Of a stretch of 64,000 nt of DNA, positions 25,653 to 35,433 are shown piece by piece. The notes below the pieces were generated by a model. The model saw nothing but the letters and a program-made list of their open reading frames with translations. It did not search any database and had not been told where the DNA came from. Within the stretch, counting starts at the first letter, position 1. Each line of letters opens with the position of its first letter. Origin of the DNA: Enterobacteriaceae bacterium 4M9 (GTDB lineage Bacteria; Pseudomonadota; Gammaproteobacteria; Enterobacterales; Enterobacteriaceae); assembly GCA_010092695.1 (NCBI GenBank), contig JAADJJ010000001.1, positions 4,526,001-4,590,000 of the forward strand, written 5' to 3'. Made by a program: the position numbers and the translations under genes.

Positions 25653-26021
25653 TCAGAAAATATGCTGCCAGAGCAGCGCCACCCAGACGAATACGGCAAG
25701 CATAATAGACAGCAGCACCGCGGCAGAGCCCATATCCTTGGCGCGCCCTGACAGTTCGTGGAAGTCGCTGCCGATGCGGTCAACCACTGCTTCAATGGCG
25801 CTGTTTAAAATTTCGACAATCATCACCAGCACCACAGAGCCAATGAGCAGTACGCGGGTGACGGTATCCACATCCAGCCAACAGGCGATAATAATAGCGA
25901 TAACCGCCGCAATGCCTTCCTGGCGAAAAGCCGCTTCGTTACGCCAGGCAGCGGTAAACCCCTTCCAGGAGTAGCCTGCGGCTTTGATGATTCGGATAAA
26001 CCCGGTGTTATTATTAGCCAT
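25653..26021 (-). CDS. dgkA: DgkA, diacylglycerol kinase
   Basis: A 122-residue trimeric inner-membrane kinase, same length as E. coli DgkA. It phosphorylates diacylglycerol to phosphatidic acid for lipid recycling. Three membrane helices and an N-terminal amphipathic helix are visible. The catalytic motif EILNSAIEAVVDR with the active-site Glu is intact, as is ELSGRAKDMGSAAV. Divergent from plsB over a 133-base gap, the E. coli arrangement. Confidence 0.96.
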   Translation of the reverse strand: MANNNTGFIRIIKAAGYSWKGFTAAWRNEAAFRQEGIAAVIAIIIACWLDVDTVTRVLLIGSVVLVMIVEILNSAIEAVVDRIGSDFHELSGRAKDMGSAAVLLSIMLAVFVWVALLWQHIF

Positions 26022-26154
26022 GAAAGGAAACCTTTTTAAAAAATAAGCGTCAATGCCAGAGCGCTTCGATTATAGTGGCACCACAGAAATTCCGCGCTGC
26101 ATCTGATATTCTTGCAGTGCATTTGGATGATTAACCAGAGGCTTTACATCATTT

Positions 26155-28614
26155 ATGTCAGGCTGGTCCCGATTTTTATACACACTGCTTAATTTACCAT
26201 TAAGCATCCTGGTCAAGAGCAAATCCATTCCGGCCGATCCGTGCGCGGAGCTGGGTCTGGATACCTCGCGCCCTATTATGTACGTTCTGCCTTACAATTC
26301 GAAGGCAGATTTGCTGACGCTGCGTAACCGCTGCCTGGCGCATGATTTGCCAGACCCGCTGGAGCCGCTCGATATCGACGGCACCGTGCTCCCGCGTTAT
26401 GTTTTTGCCCACAGCGGCCCGCGCGTTTTCACCTACTACACGCCCAAAGAAGGCTCGATTAAGCTGTTTCACGATTATCTCGACCTGCACCGCAACAATC
26501 CGCAGCTGGATGTGCAAATGGTGCCGGTGTCGGTGATGTTCGGCCGTGCGCCGGGTCGTGAAAAAGGCGAAGCCAACCCGCCGCTGCGTATGCTCAACGG
26601 CATTCAAAAATTCTTTGCCGTTATCTGGCTCGGGCGCGACAGCTTTGTGCGCTTCTCACCGCCGGTTTCGCTGCGCTGGATGGCGACCGAGCACGGCACC
26701 GACAAGAGCATCGCCCAGAAGCTGCTGCGCGTAGCGCGTATGCACTTCTCGCGCCTGCGTCTTGCCGCCGTTGGCCCGCGTCTGCCAGCACGCCAGGACT
26801 TGTTTAACAAGCTGCTGGCGTCTAAAGCCATTGCCCGCGCGGTTGAAGACGAAGCGCGTACCAAGAAAATTTCTCACGAGAAAGCCCAGCAGAACGCCAT
26901 TGCACTGATGGAAGAGATTGCGGCCCACTTCTCTTATGAAGCGATTCGCATTACCGACCGTGTGCTGGGCTTTACCTGGAACCGGCTTTATCAGGGCATC
27001 AACGTCCACAACGCCGAGCGCGTGCGCCAGCTGGCGCATGAAGGCCACGAACTGGTGTATGTACCGTGCCACCGCAGCCACATGGACTACCTGCTACTCT
27101 CCTACGTGCTGTACCACCAGGGGCTGGTGCCGCCGCATATCGCCGCCGGGATTAACCTGAACTTCTGGCCTGCTGGCCCGATTTTCCGCCGCCTCGGCGC
27201 GTTCTTCATCCGCCGCACCTTCCGTGGCAACAAGCTGTATTCCACGGTATTTCGCGAATACCTGGGCGAACTGTTCAGCCGTGGTTACTCGGTAGAGTAC
27301 TTCGTGGAAGGTGGCCGCTCGCGCACCGGCCGCCTGCTCGACCCGAAAACCGGCACGCTGTCGATGACGCTACAGGCGATGCTGCGCGGCGGTACGCGTC
27401 CTATCACGCTGGTGCCGATTTACATCGGCTATGAGCACGTGATGGAAGTGGGCACTTACGCCAAAGAGCTGCGCGGTGCCACCAAAGAGAAAGAGAGCCT
27501 GCCGCAGATGGTGCGCGGTCTGAGCAAGCTGCGCAACCTGGGCCAGGGCTATGTGAACTTTGGTGAGCCAATTGCGCTCAACAACTGGCTTAATCACCAT
27601 GTGCCGCAGTGGCGTGATGATATCGACCCCATCGAGGCCGTGCGCCCGGCATGGCTGACGCCAACGGTCAACGAGATTGCCGCCAAATTGATGGTGCATA
27701 TCAACAATGCCGGTGCGGCCAACGCCATGAACCTGTGCTGCACCGCCCTGCTTGCTTCGCGCCAGCGCTCGCTCACCCGCGAGCAGTTGACCCAGCAACT
27801 TGAGTGCTACCTTGAACTGATGCGCAACGTGCCTTACTCGCCGTATTCCACAGCGCCTGACACCAGCGCCAGCGCGCTGATTGACCACGCATTGCAGATG
27901 AACAAATTCGAGGTGGAGAAAGATACCATCGGCGACATTATCATTCTGCCGCGCGAGCAGGCGGTGCTGATGACCTATTATCGTAATAACATCATGCACA
28001 TGCTTATCCTGCCGTCGCTACTGGCGCTGATGATTACCCAGAGCCGTCACATTACGCGCCAGGCACTCCTGAGCCAGGTCACCATGCTGTATCCGATGCT
28101 GAAAGCCGAACTGTTCCTGCACTGGGACAGCAGCGCGCTCAGCGAGCAGGTGGATGCCCAGCTTGCCGAAATGCAACGTCAGGGGCTGCTGATTATCAAC
28201 GGCGACACCGCGCAGGTGAACCCAACGCATTCACGCACGCTTCAGCTGCTGGCAGCCGGTGCACGTGAAACCATCCAGCGTTACGCCATTACCTTCTGGC
28301 TACTCAGCACCAACCCGGCCATTAACCGCGGCACGCTTGAAAAAGAAAGCCGCACCGTGGCGCAGCGCCTGTCGATGCTGCACGGTATTAATGCGCCGGA
28401 GTTCTTTGATAAGGCGGTGTTTGCCACGCTGGCGCAAACGCTGCGTGAGGAAGGCTATATCAGCGACAGCGGTGATGCCGACGCCTCACGGACGCTGGAA
28501 ATCTACCAGTTGCTGTCTGAACTGATGACCTCTGATGTGCGCCTGACCATCGAAAGCGCCAGTGCGTTACCGGTTGCAGTAGAAGAAGCCGCAGCGCCCG
28601 CCGCCGCCGACTAA
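26155..28614 (+). CDS. plsB: PlsB, glycerol-3-phosphate acyltransferase
   Basis: An 819-residue membrane-associated enzyme that acylates sn-glycerol-3-phosphate at position 1, the first committed step of phospholipid synthesis. The acyltransferase core is intact: HRSHMDYLL (HX4D, about 306-311), RTFRGNKLYS, VEGGRSRTGR and VPIYIGYEH. It is colinear with E. coli PlsB with a slightly longer Ala-rich C-terminus (AAAPAAAD). Followed by a strong bidirectional terminator that separates it from convergent ubiA. Confidence 0.97.
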   Translation: MSGWSRFLYTLLNLPLSILVKSKSIPADPCAELGLDTSRPIMYVLPYNSKADLLTLRNRCLAHDLPDPLEPLDIDGTVLPRYVFAHSGPRVFTYYTPKEGSIKLFHDYLDLHRNNPQLDVQMVPVSVMFGRAPGREKGEANPPLRMLNGIQKFFAVIWLGRDSFVRFSPPVSLRWMATEHGTDKSIAQKLLRVARMHFSRLRLAAVGPRLPARQDLFNKLLASKAIARAVEDEARTKKISHEKAQQNAIALMEEIAAHFSYEAIRITDRVLGFTWNRLYQGINVHNAERVRQLAHEGHELVYVPCHRSHMDYLLLSYVLYHQGLVPPHIAAGINLNFWPAGPIFRRLGAFFIRRTFRGNKLYSTVFREYLGELFSRGYSVEYFVEGGRSRTGRLLDPKTGTLSMTLQAMLRGGTRPITLVPIYIGYEHVMEVGTYAKELRGATKEKESLPQMVRGLSKLRNLGQGYVNFGEPIALNNWLNHHVPQWRDDIDPIEAVRPAWLTPTVNEIAAKLMVHINNAGAANAMNLCCTALLASRQRSLTREQLTQQLECYLELMRNVPYSPYSTAPDTSASALIDHALQMNKFEVEKDTIGDIIILPREQAVLMTYYRNNIMHMLILPSLLALMITQSRHITRQALLSQVTMLYPMLKAELFLHWDSSALSEQVDAQLAEMQRQGLLIINGDTAQVNPTHSRTLQLLAAGARETIQRYAITFWLLSTNPAINRGTLEKESRTVAQRLSMLHGINAPEFFDKAVFATLAQTLREEGYISDSGDADASRTLEIYQLLSELMTSDVRLTIESASALPVAVEEAAAPAAAD

Positions 28615-28631
28615 GCAGCGACCAGGCCAAA

Positions 28632-28665
28632 AAAAACGCCCGCCGGGAAACCGACGGGCGTTTTT
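28632..28665. terminator. bidirectional terminator between plsB and ubiA
   Basis: GC-rich stem (CGCCCG/CGGGCG extended by CGG/CCG around a GAAA loop) flanked by A-run and T-run, so it can work for both convergent genes. Confidence 0.9.
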
Positions 28666-28682
28666 ATTTGCCGCAATGACAC

Positions 28683-29555
28683 TTACAGCGGCATCAAACT
28701 TAACATCAGGCCAAGAAACAGCACCAGCCCAACGTAGTTATTGTTCATAAACGCCCGGAAACAGGCGTCGCGCTCACGCCCGGCAATCAGCTTTTGCTGG
28801 AACACAAACAACGCCGCCGCCAGCAGTATCGCCCAGTACCATGCACCACCAAGACTGTTAAGGACACCGATAGCGACCATCAGCGCCACAACGCCTGCCT
28901 GCAAAATGCCGATAATCAGTTTGTCGTAGCGGCCAAACAAAATCGCCGTTGATTTCACGCCAATCTTTACATCATCGTCCCGGTCGACCATGGCGTACTG
29001 GGTGTCATACGCCACGGCCCACAGAATATTGGCAAGGAACATCAGCCAGCAGGACAGCGGCAGCGACTCACTGACGGCGGCAAAGGCCATTGGGATAGCC
29101 CAGCCAAACGCCGCGCCCAGCACCACCTGCGGCAGGTGGGTATAGCGCTTCATAAACGGATACACCCACGCCAGCGCCAGCCCCGCCACCGACAGCAGGA
29201 TGGTCATGGTGTTAAGCGTCAACACCAGCAGGAAGGCGGTCACGACCAGCAAGGCGAACAGCGCCAACGCCTCGCGTTCGCTAACCGCGCCGCCAGGCAG
29301 CGGGCGATTGGCAGTACGCTTAACGTGGCCATCAAACTTGCGGTCGGCGTAGTCGTTAATCACGCAGCCCGCTGCGCGCATCAGCCAGACGCCCGCCACA
29401 AACACCAGCAGAATGGTTAACGGCGGCGCACCCGGCGTCGCCAGCCACAGCGCCCATAGTGTGGGCCACAGCAGCAACAGCGCACCAATAGGCTTATCAG
29501 TTCGCATCAGGCGGTGATAGGCGAGCAGCTTATCCTGTTTCAGGCTCCACTCCAT
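28683..29555 (-). CDS. ubiA: UbiA, 4-hydroxybenzoate octaprenyltransferase
   Basis: A 290-residue polytopic membrane prenyltransferase, equal in length to E. coli UbiA. It joins octaprenyl diphosphate to 4-hydroxybenzoate in ubiquinone synthesis. The two Asp-rich metal/diphosphate motifs are present: NDYADRKFD (about 71-79) and DTQYAMVDRDDD (about 190-203). Its start overlaps the ubiC stop (TAATG), indicating translational coupling. Confidence 0.96.
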   Translation of the reverse strand: MEWSLKQDKLLAYHRLMRTDKPIGALLLLWPTLWALWLATPGAPPLTILLVFVAGVWLMRAAGCVINDYADRKFDGHVKRTANRPLPGGAVSEREALALFALLVVTAFLLVLTLNTMTILLSVAGLALAWVYPFMKRYTHLPQVVLGAAFGWAIPMAFAAVSESLPLSCWLMFLANILWAVAYDTQYAMVDRDDDVKIGVKSTAILFGRYDKLIIGILQAGVVALMVAIGVLNSLGGAWYWAILLAAALFVFQQKLIAGRERDACFRAFMNNNYVGLVLFLGLMLSLMPL

Positions 29556-30067
29556 TATTCTTCCTCTTGATACAGCGGCGATTGCGGCAAAAAAAGTTCC
29601 GTCAACAGCAGCGGTTTATCAGCAAGCCGCAGGCGCGAACGTCGCCCCCACAAGGCATCGCTGCGCCCGGTTTCGATAAAATCACGCGTCAGAGCCGATG
29701 ATGTAAAAAGATAGCGCCCAAGCGGCGTCGTTCCAAGCTTTTGTAATGCCAGTTCCGGGCCGTTCAGGGTAGATTGTGGCACCACCGTGCGCCCGGCAAG
29801 CCAGGGTTCGCCGTCGCCGCACAAGAGAATTTCCCGTAACCAGTAGCGCTCATCAGCGGGCAGCAGCGTGTGCTCCTGTGCCAGCAGGGCATCCGGCGCG
29901 ACGAAACCTTCGAACAGCAGCGTTACGCTCACGCGCTCGCAGTGGTTTTCAAAACGTTTTGTCATTGAGTCCTCCAGCAACAGCCACTCGCGCAGAGTCT
30001 GGCTCATTGCAGGAAGAACATGGTGGTAGTCAATGTCGCGCAGCTGCGTAAGCGCGGGATGGGACAT
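29555..30067 (-). CDS. ubiC: UbiC, chorismate pyruvate-lyase
   Basis: A 170-residue enzyme that converts chorismate to 4-hydroxybenzoate plus pyruvate, the entry step of ubiquinone synthesis. Conserved active-site segments are LLEDSMTKRFE, RYWLREILL, WLAGRTVVP and GRYLFTSS. The N-terminal third after MSHPALTQLR differs more from E. coli, and a few extra residues occur at the end. ATG 30067 gives the conserved start; longer in-frame starts are not supported. First gene of ubiCA. Confidence 0.94.
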   Translation of the reverse strand: MSHPALTQLRDIDYHHVLPAMSQTLREWLLLEDSMTKRFENHCERVSVTLLFEGFVAPDALLAQEHTLLPADERYWLREILLCGDGEPWLAGRTVVPQSTLNGPELALQKLGTTPLGRYLFTSSALTRDFIETGRSDALWGRRSRLRLADKPLLLTELFLPQSPLYQEEE

Positions 30068-30183
30068 GCGGCCTTCTCCGGAACAAAATCTGCGGACATT
30101 GTAGCGCAGAACAGCCGGAGGATGCGCGAGAAAGCGCCGAATGGCGATCAAAACAGCAACAATGGTGCAACACCGGCAGGCCG

Positions 30184-30208
30184 AAAAAAAGGTGCGCCGT
30201 GGCGCACC
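30184..30208 (-). terminator. rho-independent terminator of malM
   Basis: 8-bp stem GGTGCGCC/GGCGCACC with a two-base loop followed on the minus strand by seven T, about 30 bases past malM. Confidence 0.9.
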
Positions 30209-30239
30209 AGTTACTTCAAACATCAGCACTGCGGGAACG

Positions 30240-31205
30240 TTACCCCTTGCCTTTTACACTGCTGATAAAGGTGGTTCGCGCGGAGGTAGATCCCAGTCGC
30301 TCGGCTTCATCCAGCAGTTTCAGCGCTTTATCAACATCGCCTTTCGCCACAGCCTGTTTGATGGCCTGGTTGAAATAGCTTTCGGTATCAGACAGCACCG
30401 GCTCACTTTTCGCCGCTGGTGCAGGCGCTGGTGCGGCAACCGCCGCCGGGGCTGCGGCTGGTGCACTGCTTGCCACCGGGGCGCTATACGCCGGTGCTGC
30501 GGTGTTGCCCACGGTGACCGGGCCTGGGCCGGATGAGCCAAACAGCGGGCCGACCAACACGCTGGAGCTGGTGTTGGTGCGCACTTTGAGCTTCAGAGTA
30601 CCGTCAGTCACATGGCGGGCCACCGGGTCTGGAATGTTCGGCACGGCATTGCCGACGCCTTTGGCGTAGGCTTTGGCCGGGTCAAGAAGCTGGGTAGTTT
30701 GCTGCAAATCTTTGCCGGTAGTGAACACCAGCACATAAATCTTCTGCTGGCCCAGCGCCGGGGTCAGCTTCATCACGCCTTCCAGACGGTCGGCAGACAT
30801 CACGCCCGGCGCCTGGTAGGTAAAGTAACTGTTCGGGAAAAACGCCGCCGGCGTCATATTCTGGTCAAGAATCAGCACGTTTGGCGCAAATACCTGCGTT
30901 TTATTCACTTCGCTGGTCAGCGTAAGGGTTAGCTCGCCAATGTTGGCAGGCACGCTCCAGGCTGCAACTGGCCCGCTGATATCACCGGCGTTCAGCGTCT
31001 GACCGGCGCTCGCTAATGTGGTGGTCTGGGTTTTTGACTGATCGACTGGCGTCCAGGTCAGGCGTGCGAGCGCATCGGCCGGGATAGACGGTGCCGCGGA
31101 GGTGTTCTGCGGTACAACGTTAACCTCAGCCAGGCTTACCGCGGGCAGACTGGCGAACAGGCCTGCGCTCAGGCACAGGGCAACGAGACTTTTTTTCATT
31201 TTCAT
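30240..31205 (-). CDS. malM: MalM, periplasmic maltose-regulon protein
   Basis: A 321-residue exported protein with a signal peptide (about residues 1-26, ending SLAEV). It matches E. coli MalM (306 residues), for example LTWTPVDQSKTQTT, SVPANIGELTLTLTSEV and DKALKLLDEAERLGSTSARTTF at the end. A Pro/Ala-rich linker around 240-270 is longer than in E. coli. Role unknown; last gene of malK-lamB-malM. ATG 31205 is used because AAGGTG lies 6 bases upstream and it matches the E. coli start; a GTG at 31214 is in frame. Confidence 0.93.
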   Translation of the reverse strand: MKMKKSLVALCLSAGLFASLPAVSLAEVNVVPQNTSAAPSIPADALARLTWTPVDQSKTQTTTLASAGQTLNAGDISGPVAAWSVPANIGELTLTLTSEVNKTQVFAPNVLILDQNMTPAAFFPNSYFTYQAPGVMSADRLEGVMKLTPALGQQKIYVLVFTTGKDLQQTTQLLDPAKAYAKGVGNAVPNIPDPVARHVTDGTLKLKVRTNTSSSVLVGPLFGSSGPGPVTVGNTAAPAYSAPVASSAPAAAPAAVAAPAPAPAAKSEPVLSDTESYFNQAIKQAVAKGDVDKALKLLDEAERLGSTSARTTFISSVKGKG

Positions 31206-31282
31206 TGTTGTCACCTTAAAGAAAAGCGGCGCAAAGGTAGCCAGGCAAAGGCGCTCTACGCCAGCAGGGAAACTCCGGATTT

Positions 31283-31310
31283 AAAAAGGGGGCTAAGCCC
31301 CCTTTTTTTT
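31283..31310. terminator. terminator-like hairpin between lamB and malM
   Basis: Stem GGGGGC/GCCCCC with a three-base loop flanked by five A and eight T. On the minus strand it would attenuate read-through from lamB into malM. Confidence 0.8.
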
Positions 31311-31319
31311 ACTGGTGTG

Positions 31320-32657
31320 TTACCACCAGATTTCCATCTGCGCGCCGAAGGTGACTTCGTCATCCTTGCCGCGGCTGAAGGAGTTAAATGCCGTGTCTTT
31401 GTACGCTACACCCGGTGCAAAGCCTGCAACGCTGTTGTTACCCGCCGGTGCATAACCCCACTTCTCATCCCACTTGGCGTAGGTCGCGAAAACGCGGATT
31501 GCCGGACGGGACCAGATGCTGTCGCCCGCCTGCCACTGCTGCGCCAGGGTGATTTTGTACTGGCTGTTGCGATCGCCGGTCTGCTGAGACTTGACGTTGT
31601 CGTAACCGACTTCCAGCAGGGTGCTCATGATAGGCGTCCACTTGTACATCGGGCGCACACCCACGGTCCACCATTTGGTGCCGTTGTTGTTGTCCCAGTT
31701 GATGTCCTGGTACATCGCCACGTACATCATGTCCCAGTCGTCAGACAGGGAAACCGCACCGTGGTCCAGCACGCGCCACATACGGCCGTTGTTGTTGATG
31801 TCGTAAGGGATATCATCGCTCACGCCAATGCCAGAACCCTGAGACAGACCTTTACCATGAGAGGTCATAGAGTCGGTCGCATACTGGAGCACAAGCTTGT
31901 TATAGCCCTTGAGCATGCTCTGGGTGTGTTCAGCGGTGAACATCCAGCCATCTTTAGACGCGCCGTCAACCAGGCGGTAATCATCACGCGGGTTCGCACG
32001 ACCGTAGTCCACGCCCAGCTCCAGCATGCCGTCCGGGTTAGTTTGCAGCTCCGCTAAACGCACGTCGAACACGTCGTTGGCGGTACGGGTTGAATAGTCA
32101 CGAACGTCCTGGCTGCTGAATGCAGAGGAGCCACCAGCTTCTGAAGAGCGGGTCGCCGCCAGAGACAGCTTACCGAAGCCCAGGTCGATGTTTTCCAGAC
32201 CCGCACCCGGACCGGAGATATCCCAGTAGTAGAAGTCAATCATGTGAACATCATGACGCTGATAGAAGCGCTTACCGGCCCAGATAGTGGAGCCTGGCAG
32301 CCATTCAATCAGGTTTTTACCCTGCACGTTAGCTTCACGGAACGCCGGGTCGGTTGCTTCCCAGTCGTTCTGCTGCGCTACGGAGTACGCAACGTTGGTG
32401 TCAAAATAGAAGCTCTTGTCACCTTCTTTCCACACTTCCTGGCCCAGTTTGAGTTCCGCGTAGGTTTCGCACTCGTTACCCAGACGGTATTTGCTCTGTG
32501 CACCAGTTGCCTGGAAGCACTGCTGTTCGCCGCCGCTACCAGTCCAGCCAATGCCGGAACGAGCGTAACCGTGGAAATCAACCGCCAGCGCCTGGACGGA
32601 CATCACGCCTGCCGCGACAGCCACTGCCAGCGGAAGTTTGCGCAGAGTAATCATCAT
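31320..32657 (-). CDS. lamB: LamB, maltoporin
   Basis: A 445-residue trimeric outer-membrane porin for maltodextrins (phage lambda receptor in E. coli), with an 18-strand barrel. The signal peptide is residues 1-25 (ending ALA) and mature protein starts VDFHGYARSGIGWTG. The paired cysteines (QQCF and NECET) and the C-terminal aromatic end EIWW are present. It lies 33 bases after malK in malK-lamB-malM. Controlled by MalT and CRP through the promoter upstream of malK. Confidence 0.97.
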   Translation of the reverse strand: MMITLRKLPLAVAVAAGVMSVQALAVDFHGYARSGIGWTGSGGEQQCFQATGAQSKYRLGNECETYAELKLGQEVWKEGDKSFYFDTNVAYSVAQQNDWEATDPAFREANVQGKNLIEWLPGSTIWAGKRFYQRHDVHMIDFYYWDISGPGAGLENIDLGFGKLSLAATRSSEAGGSSAFSSQDVRDYSTRTANDVFDVRLAELQTNPDGMLELGVDYGRANPRDDYRLVDGASKDGWMFTAEHTQSMLKGYNKLVLQYATDSMTSHGKGLSQGSGIGVSDDIPYDINNNGRMWRVLDHGAVSLSDDWDMMYVAMYQDINWDNNNGTKWWTVGVRPMYKWTPIMSTLLEVGYDNVKSQQTGDRNSQYKITLAQQWQAGDSIWSRPAIRVFATYAKWDEKWGYAPAGNNSVAGFAPGVAYKDTAFNSFSRGKDDEVTFGAQMEIWW

Positions 32658-32690
32658 TTTTCTCCTGAGATGGATATTATTATGGGGTGC

Positions 32691-33800
<1,110 letters not shown>

Positions 33801-34173
33801 GCACATCTCCCTTCATTACGACGTTCTGTCCGCAGACAGGTGAAACAAGCTGTGTCGGACTATGACGGATTGTTTACCAGGGGCAATCCTCCACCCTTAC
33901 GCTTTTTTATGGGGGAGGAGACGGGAGGATGAGTAGGTAGACGTCGCGGCAAGTCAGCGGTCCAAAAGGGTATTTTCGTGATCCTGGCGCCAAAACCGGG
34001 GGCTTTTTTATGTGCGCCAGCACACATAACTGCCAGTTATGTAACGCAGATCACACATAACAGGGGTGGGGCGTAGGGGGAAGGAGGATGAGAAGCACTT
34101 GCCATCAACGCAGACTGAGCAGCGTTAAATCACTCACCTTGTACTCTGTGTATAACGCTTAAAGGATGGGATT
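33801..34173. promoter_or_regulatory. malK/malE divergent regulatory region
   Basis: A 373-base non-coding region between the divergent malK and malE operons, as in E. coli, where it binds MalT and CRP cooperatively. It contains MalT-like boxes on the plus strand at 33912-33920 (GGGGAGGAG) and an identical decamer GGAGGATGAG at 33924-33933 and 34083-34092. A consensus CRP site lies at 34040-34055 and a weaker CRP-like site at 34011-34026. Confidence 0.8.
34040..34055. promoter_or_regulatory. CRP site in the malK/malE region
   Basis: TGTAACGCAGATCACA fits TGTNA-N6-TNACA exactly, about 120 bases upstream of malE. Confidence 0.75.
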
Positions 34174-35364
34174 ATGAATATGAAAACCGGCGCCCGCCTC
34201 TTCACGCTGTCAGCGGTATCAGCAATGCTGTTCTCTGCCTCGGCATTTGCCAAAATTGAAGAAGGCAAACTGGTTATCTGGATAAACGGCGATAAAGGCT
34301 ACAACGGCCTGGCTGAGGTCGGTAAAAAGTTCGAGAAAGACACCGGCATTAAAGTCAGTGTTGAACATCCTGATAAGCTGGAAGAGAAATTCCCGCAGGT
34401 TGCCGCAACCGGCGACGGCCCTGACATCATTTTCTGGGCCCACGACCGTTTTGGCGGTTATGCACAGTCTGGCCTGCTGGCCGAAATCACTCCTGACCAG
34501 GCCTTCCAGGACAAAGTGTATCCGTTTACCTGGGACGCCGTGCGCTATAACGGCAAGCTGATTGCCTACCCGGTTGCCGTTGAAGCGCTGTCGCTTATCT
34601 ACAACAAAGACCTGGTGCCAACCCCGCCTAAGACCTGGGAAGAGATCCCGGCGCTCGACAAAGAACTCAAGGCCAAAGGCAAGAGCGCGCTGATGTTTAA
34701 CCTCCAGGAGCCGTACTTCACCTGGCCGCTGATTGCCGCTGACGGTGGTTATGCGTTCAAGATGGAAAACGGCAAGTACGACGTGAAAGACGTGGGCGTA
34801 GACAGCGCGGGTGCCAAAGCGGGCCTGGGCTTCCTGGTTGACCTTATCAAGAACAAGCACATGAACGGCGATACCGATTACTCCATCGCTGAAGCCGCCT
34901 TTAACAAAGGCGACACCGCCATGACCATCAACGGGCCGTGGGCGTGGGCTAACATTGATAAGAGTAAGGTTAACTACGGCGTGACCCTGCTGCCATCCTT
35001 TAAAGGCAAAGCGTCTAAACCGTTTGTAGGCGTACTGAGCGCCGGTATTAACGCCGCCAGCCCGAACAAAGAACTGGCAAAAGAGTTCCTTGAAAACTAC
35101 CTGATGACCAACGACGGTTTGGACGCGGTCAACAAAGACAAGCCGCTTGGCGCGGTAGCGCTGAAATCCTTCCAGGAGCAGCTTGAGAAAGACCCACGCA
35201 TTGCCGCCACCATGCAGAACGCGCAGAACGGCGAAATCATGCCGAACATCCCGCAGATGTCTGCCTTCTGGTATGCCGTGCGCACGGCGGTCATTAACGC
35301 CGCCACCGGTCGCCAGACCGTTGACGCCGCCCTGAAAGACGCACAGGGCCGTATCACCAAGTAA
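34174..35364 (+). CDS. malE: MalE, periplasmic maltose-binding protein
   Basis: A 396-residue substrate-binding protein with a 26-residue signal peptide (SASAFA cleavage) and mature start KIEEGKLVIWINGDKGYNGL, virtually the E. coli sequence. It delivers maltose and maltodextrins to MalFGK2 and to Tar chemoreceptors in species that have them. Ligand-contact segments such as EALSLIYNKDL and NGPWAWANIDKS are conserved. First gene of malEFG; a GC-rich hairpin follows before malF. Confidence 0.98.
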   Translation: MNMKTGARLFTLSAVSAMLFSASAFAKIEEGKLVIWINGDKGYNGLAEVGKKFEKDTGIKVSVEHPDKLEEKFPQVAATGDGPDIIFWAHDRFGGYAQSGLLAEITPDQAFQDKVYPFTWDAVRYNGKLIAYPVAVEALSLIYNKDLVPTPPKTWEEIPALDKELKAKGKSALMFNLQEPYFTWPLIAADGGYAFKMENGKYDVKDVGVDSAGAKAGLGFLVDLIKNKHMNGDTDYSIAEAAFNKGDTAMTINGPWAWANIDKSKVNYGVTLLPSFKGKASKPFVGVLSAGINAASPNKELAKEFLENYLMTNDGLDAVNKDKPLGAVALKSFQEQLEKDPRIAATMQNAQNGEIMPNIPQMSAFWYAVRTAVINAATGRQTVDAALKDAQGRITK

Positions 35365-35372
35365 CCTGAGTA

Positions 35373-35401
35373 TCGCCCCCGTGCCGTGAGGTCGCGGGGG
35401 C
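35373..35401 (+). repeat. malE-malF intercistronic stem-loop
   Basis: 8-bp stem CGCCCCCG/CGGGGGCG with a 13-base loop right after malE. In E. coli REP elements here stabilise malE mRNA over malFG; this unrelated hairpin is at the equivalent place and could do the same. Confidence 0.65.
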
Positions 35402-35433
35402 GTTAAGCCCCATGCTGTAAGAGGAACGACCCC

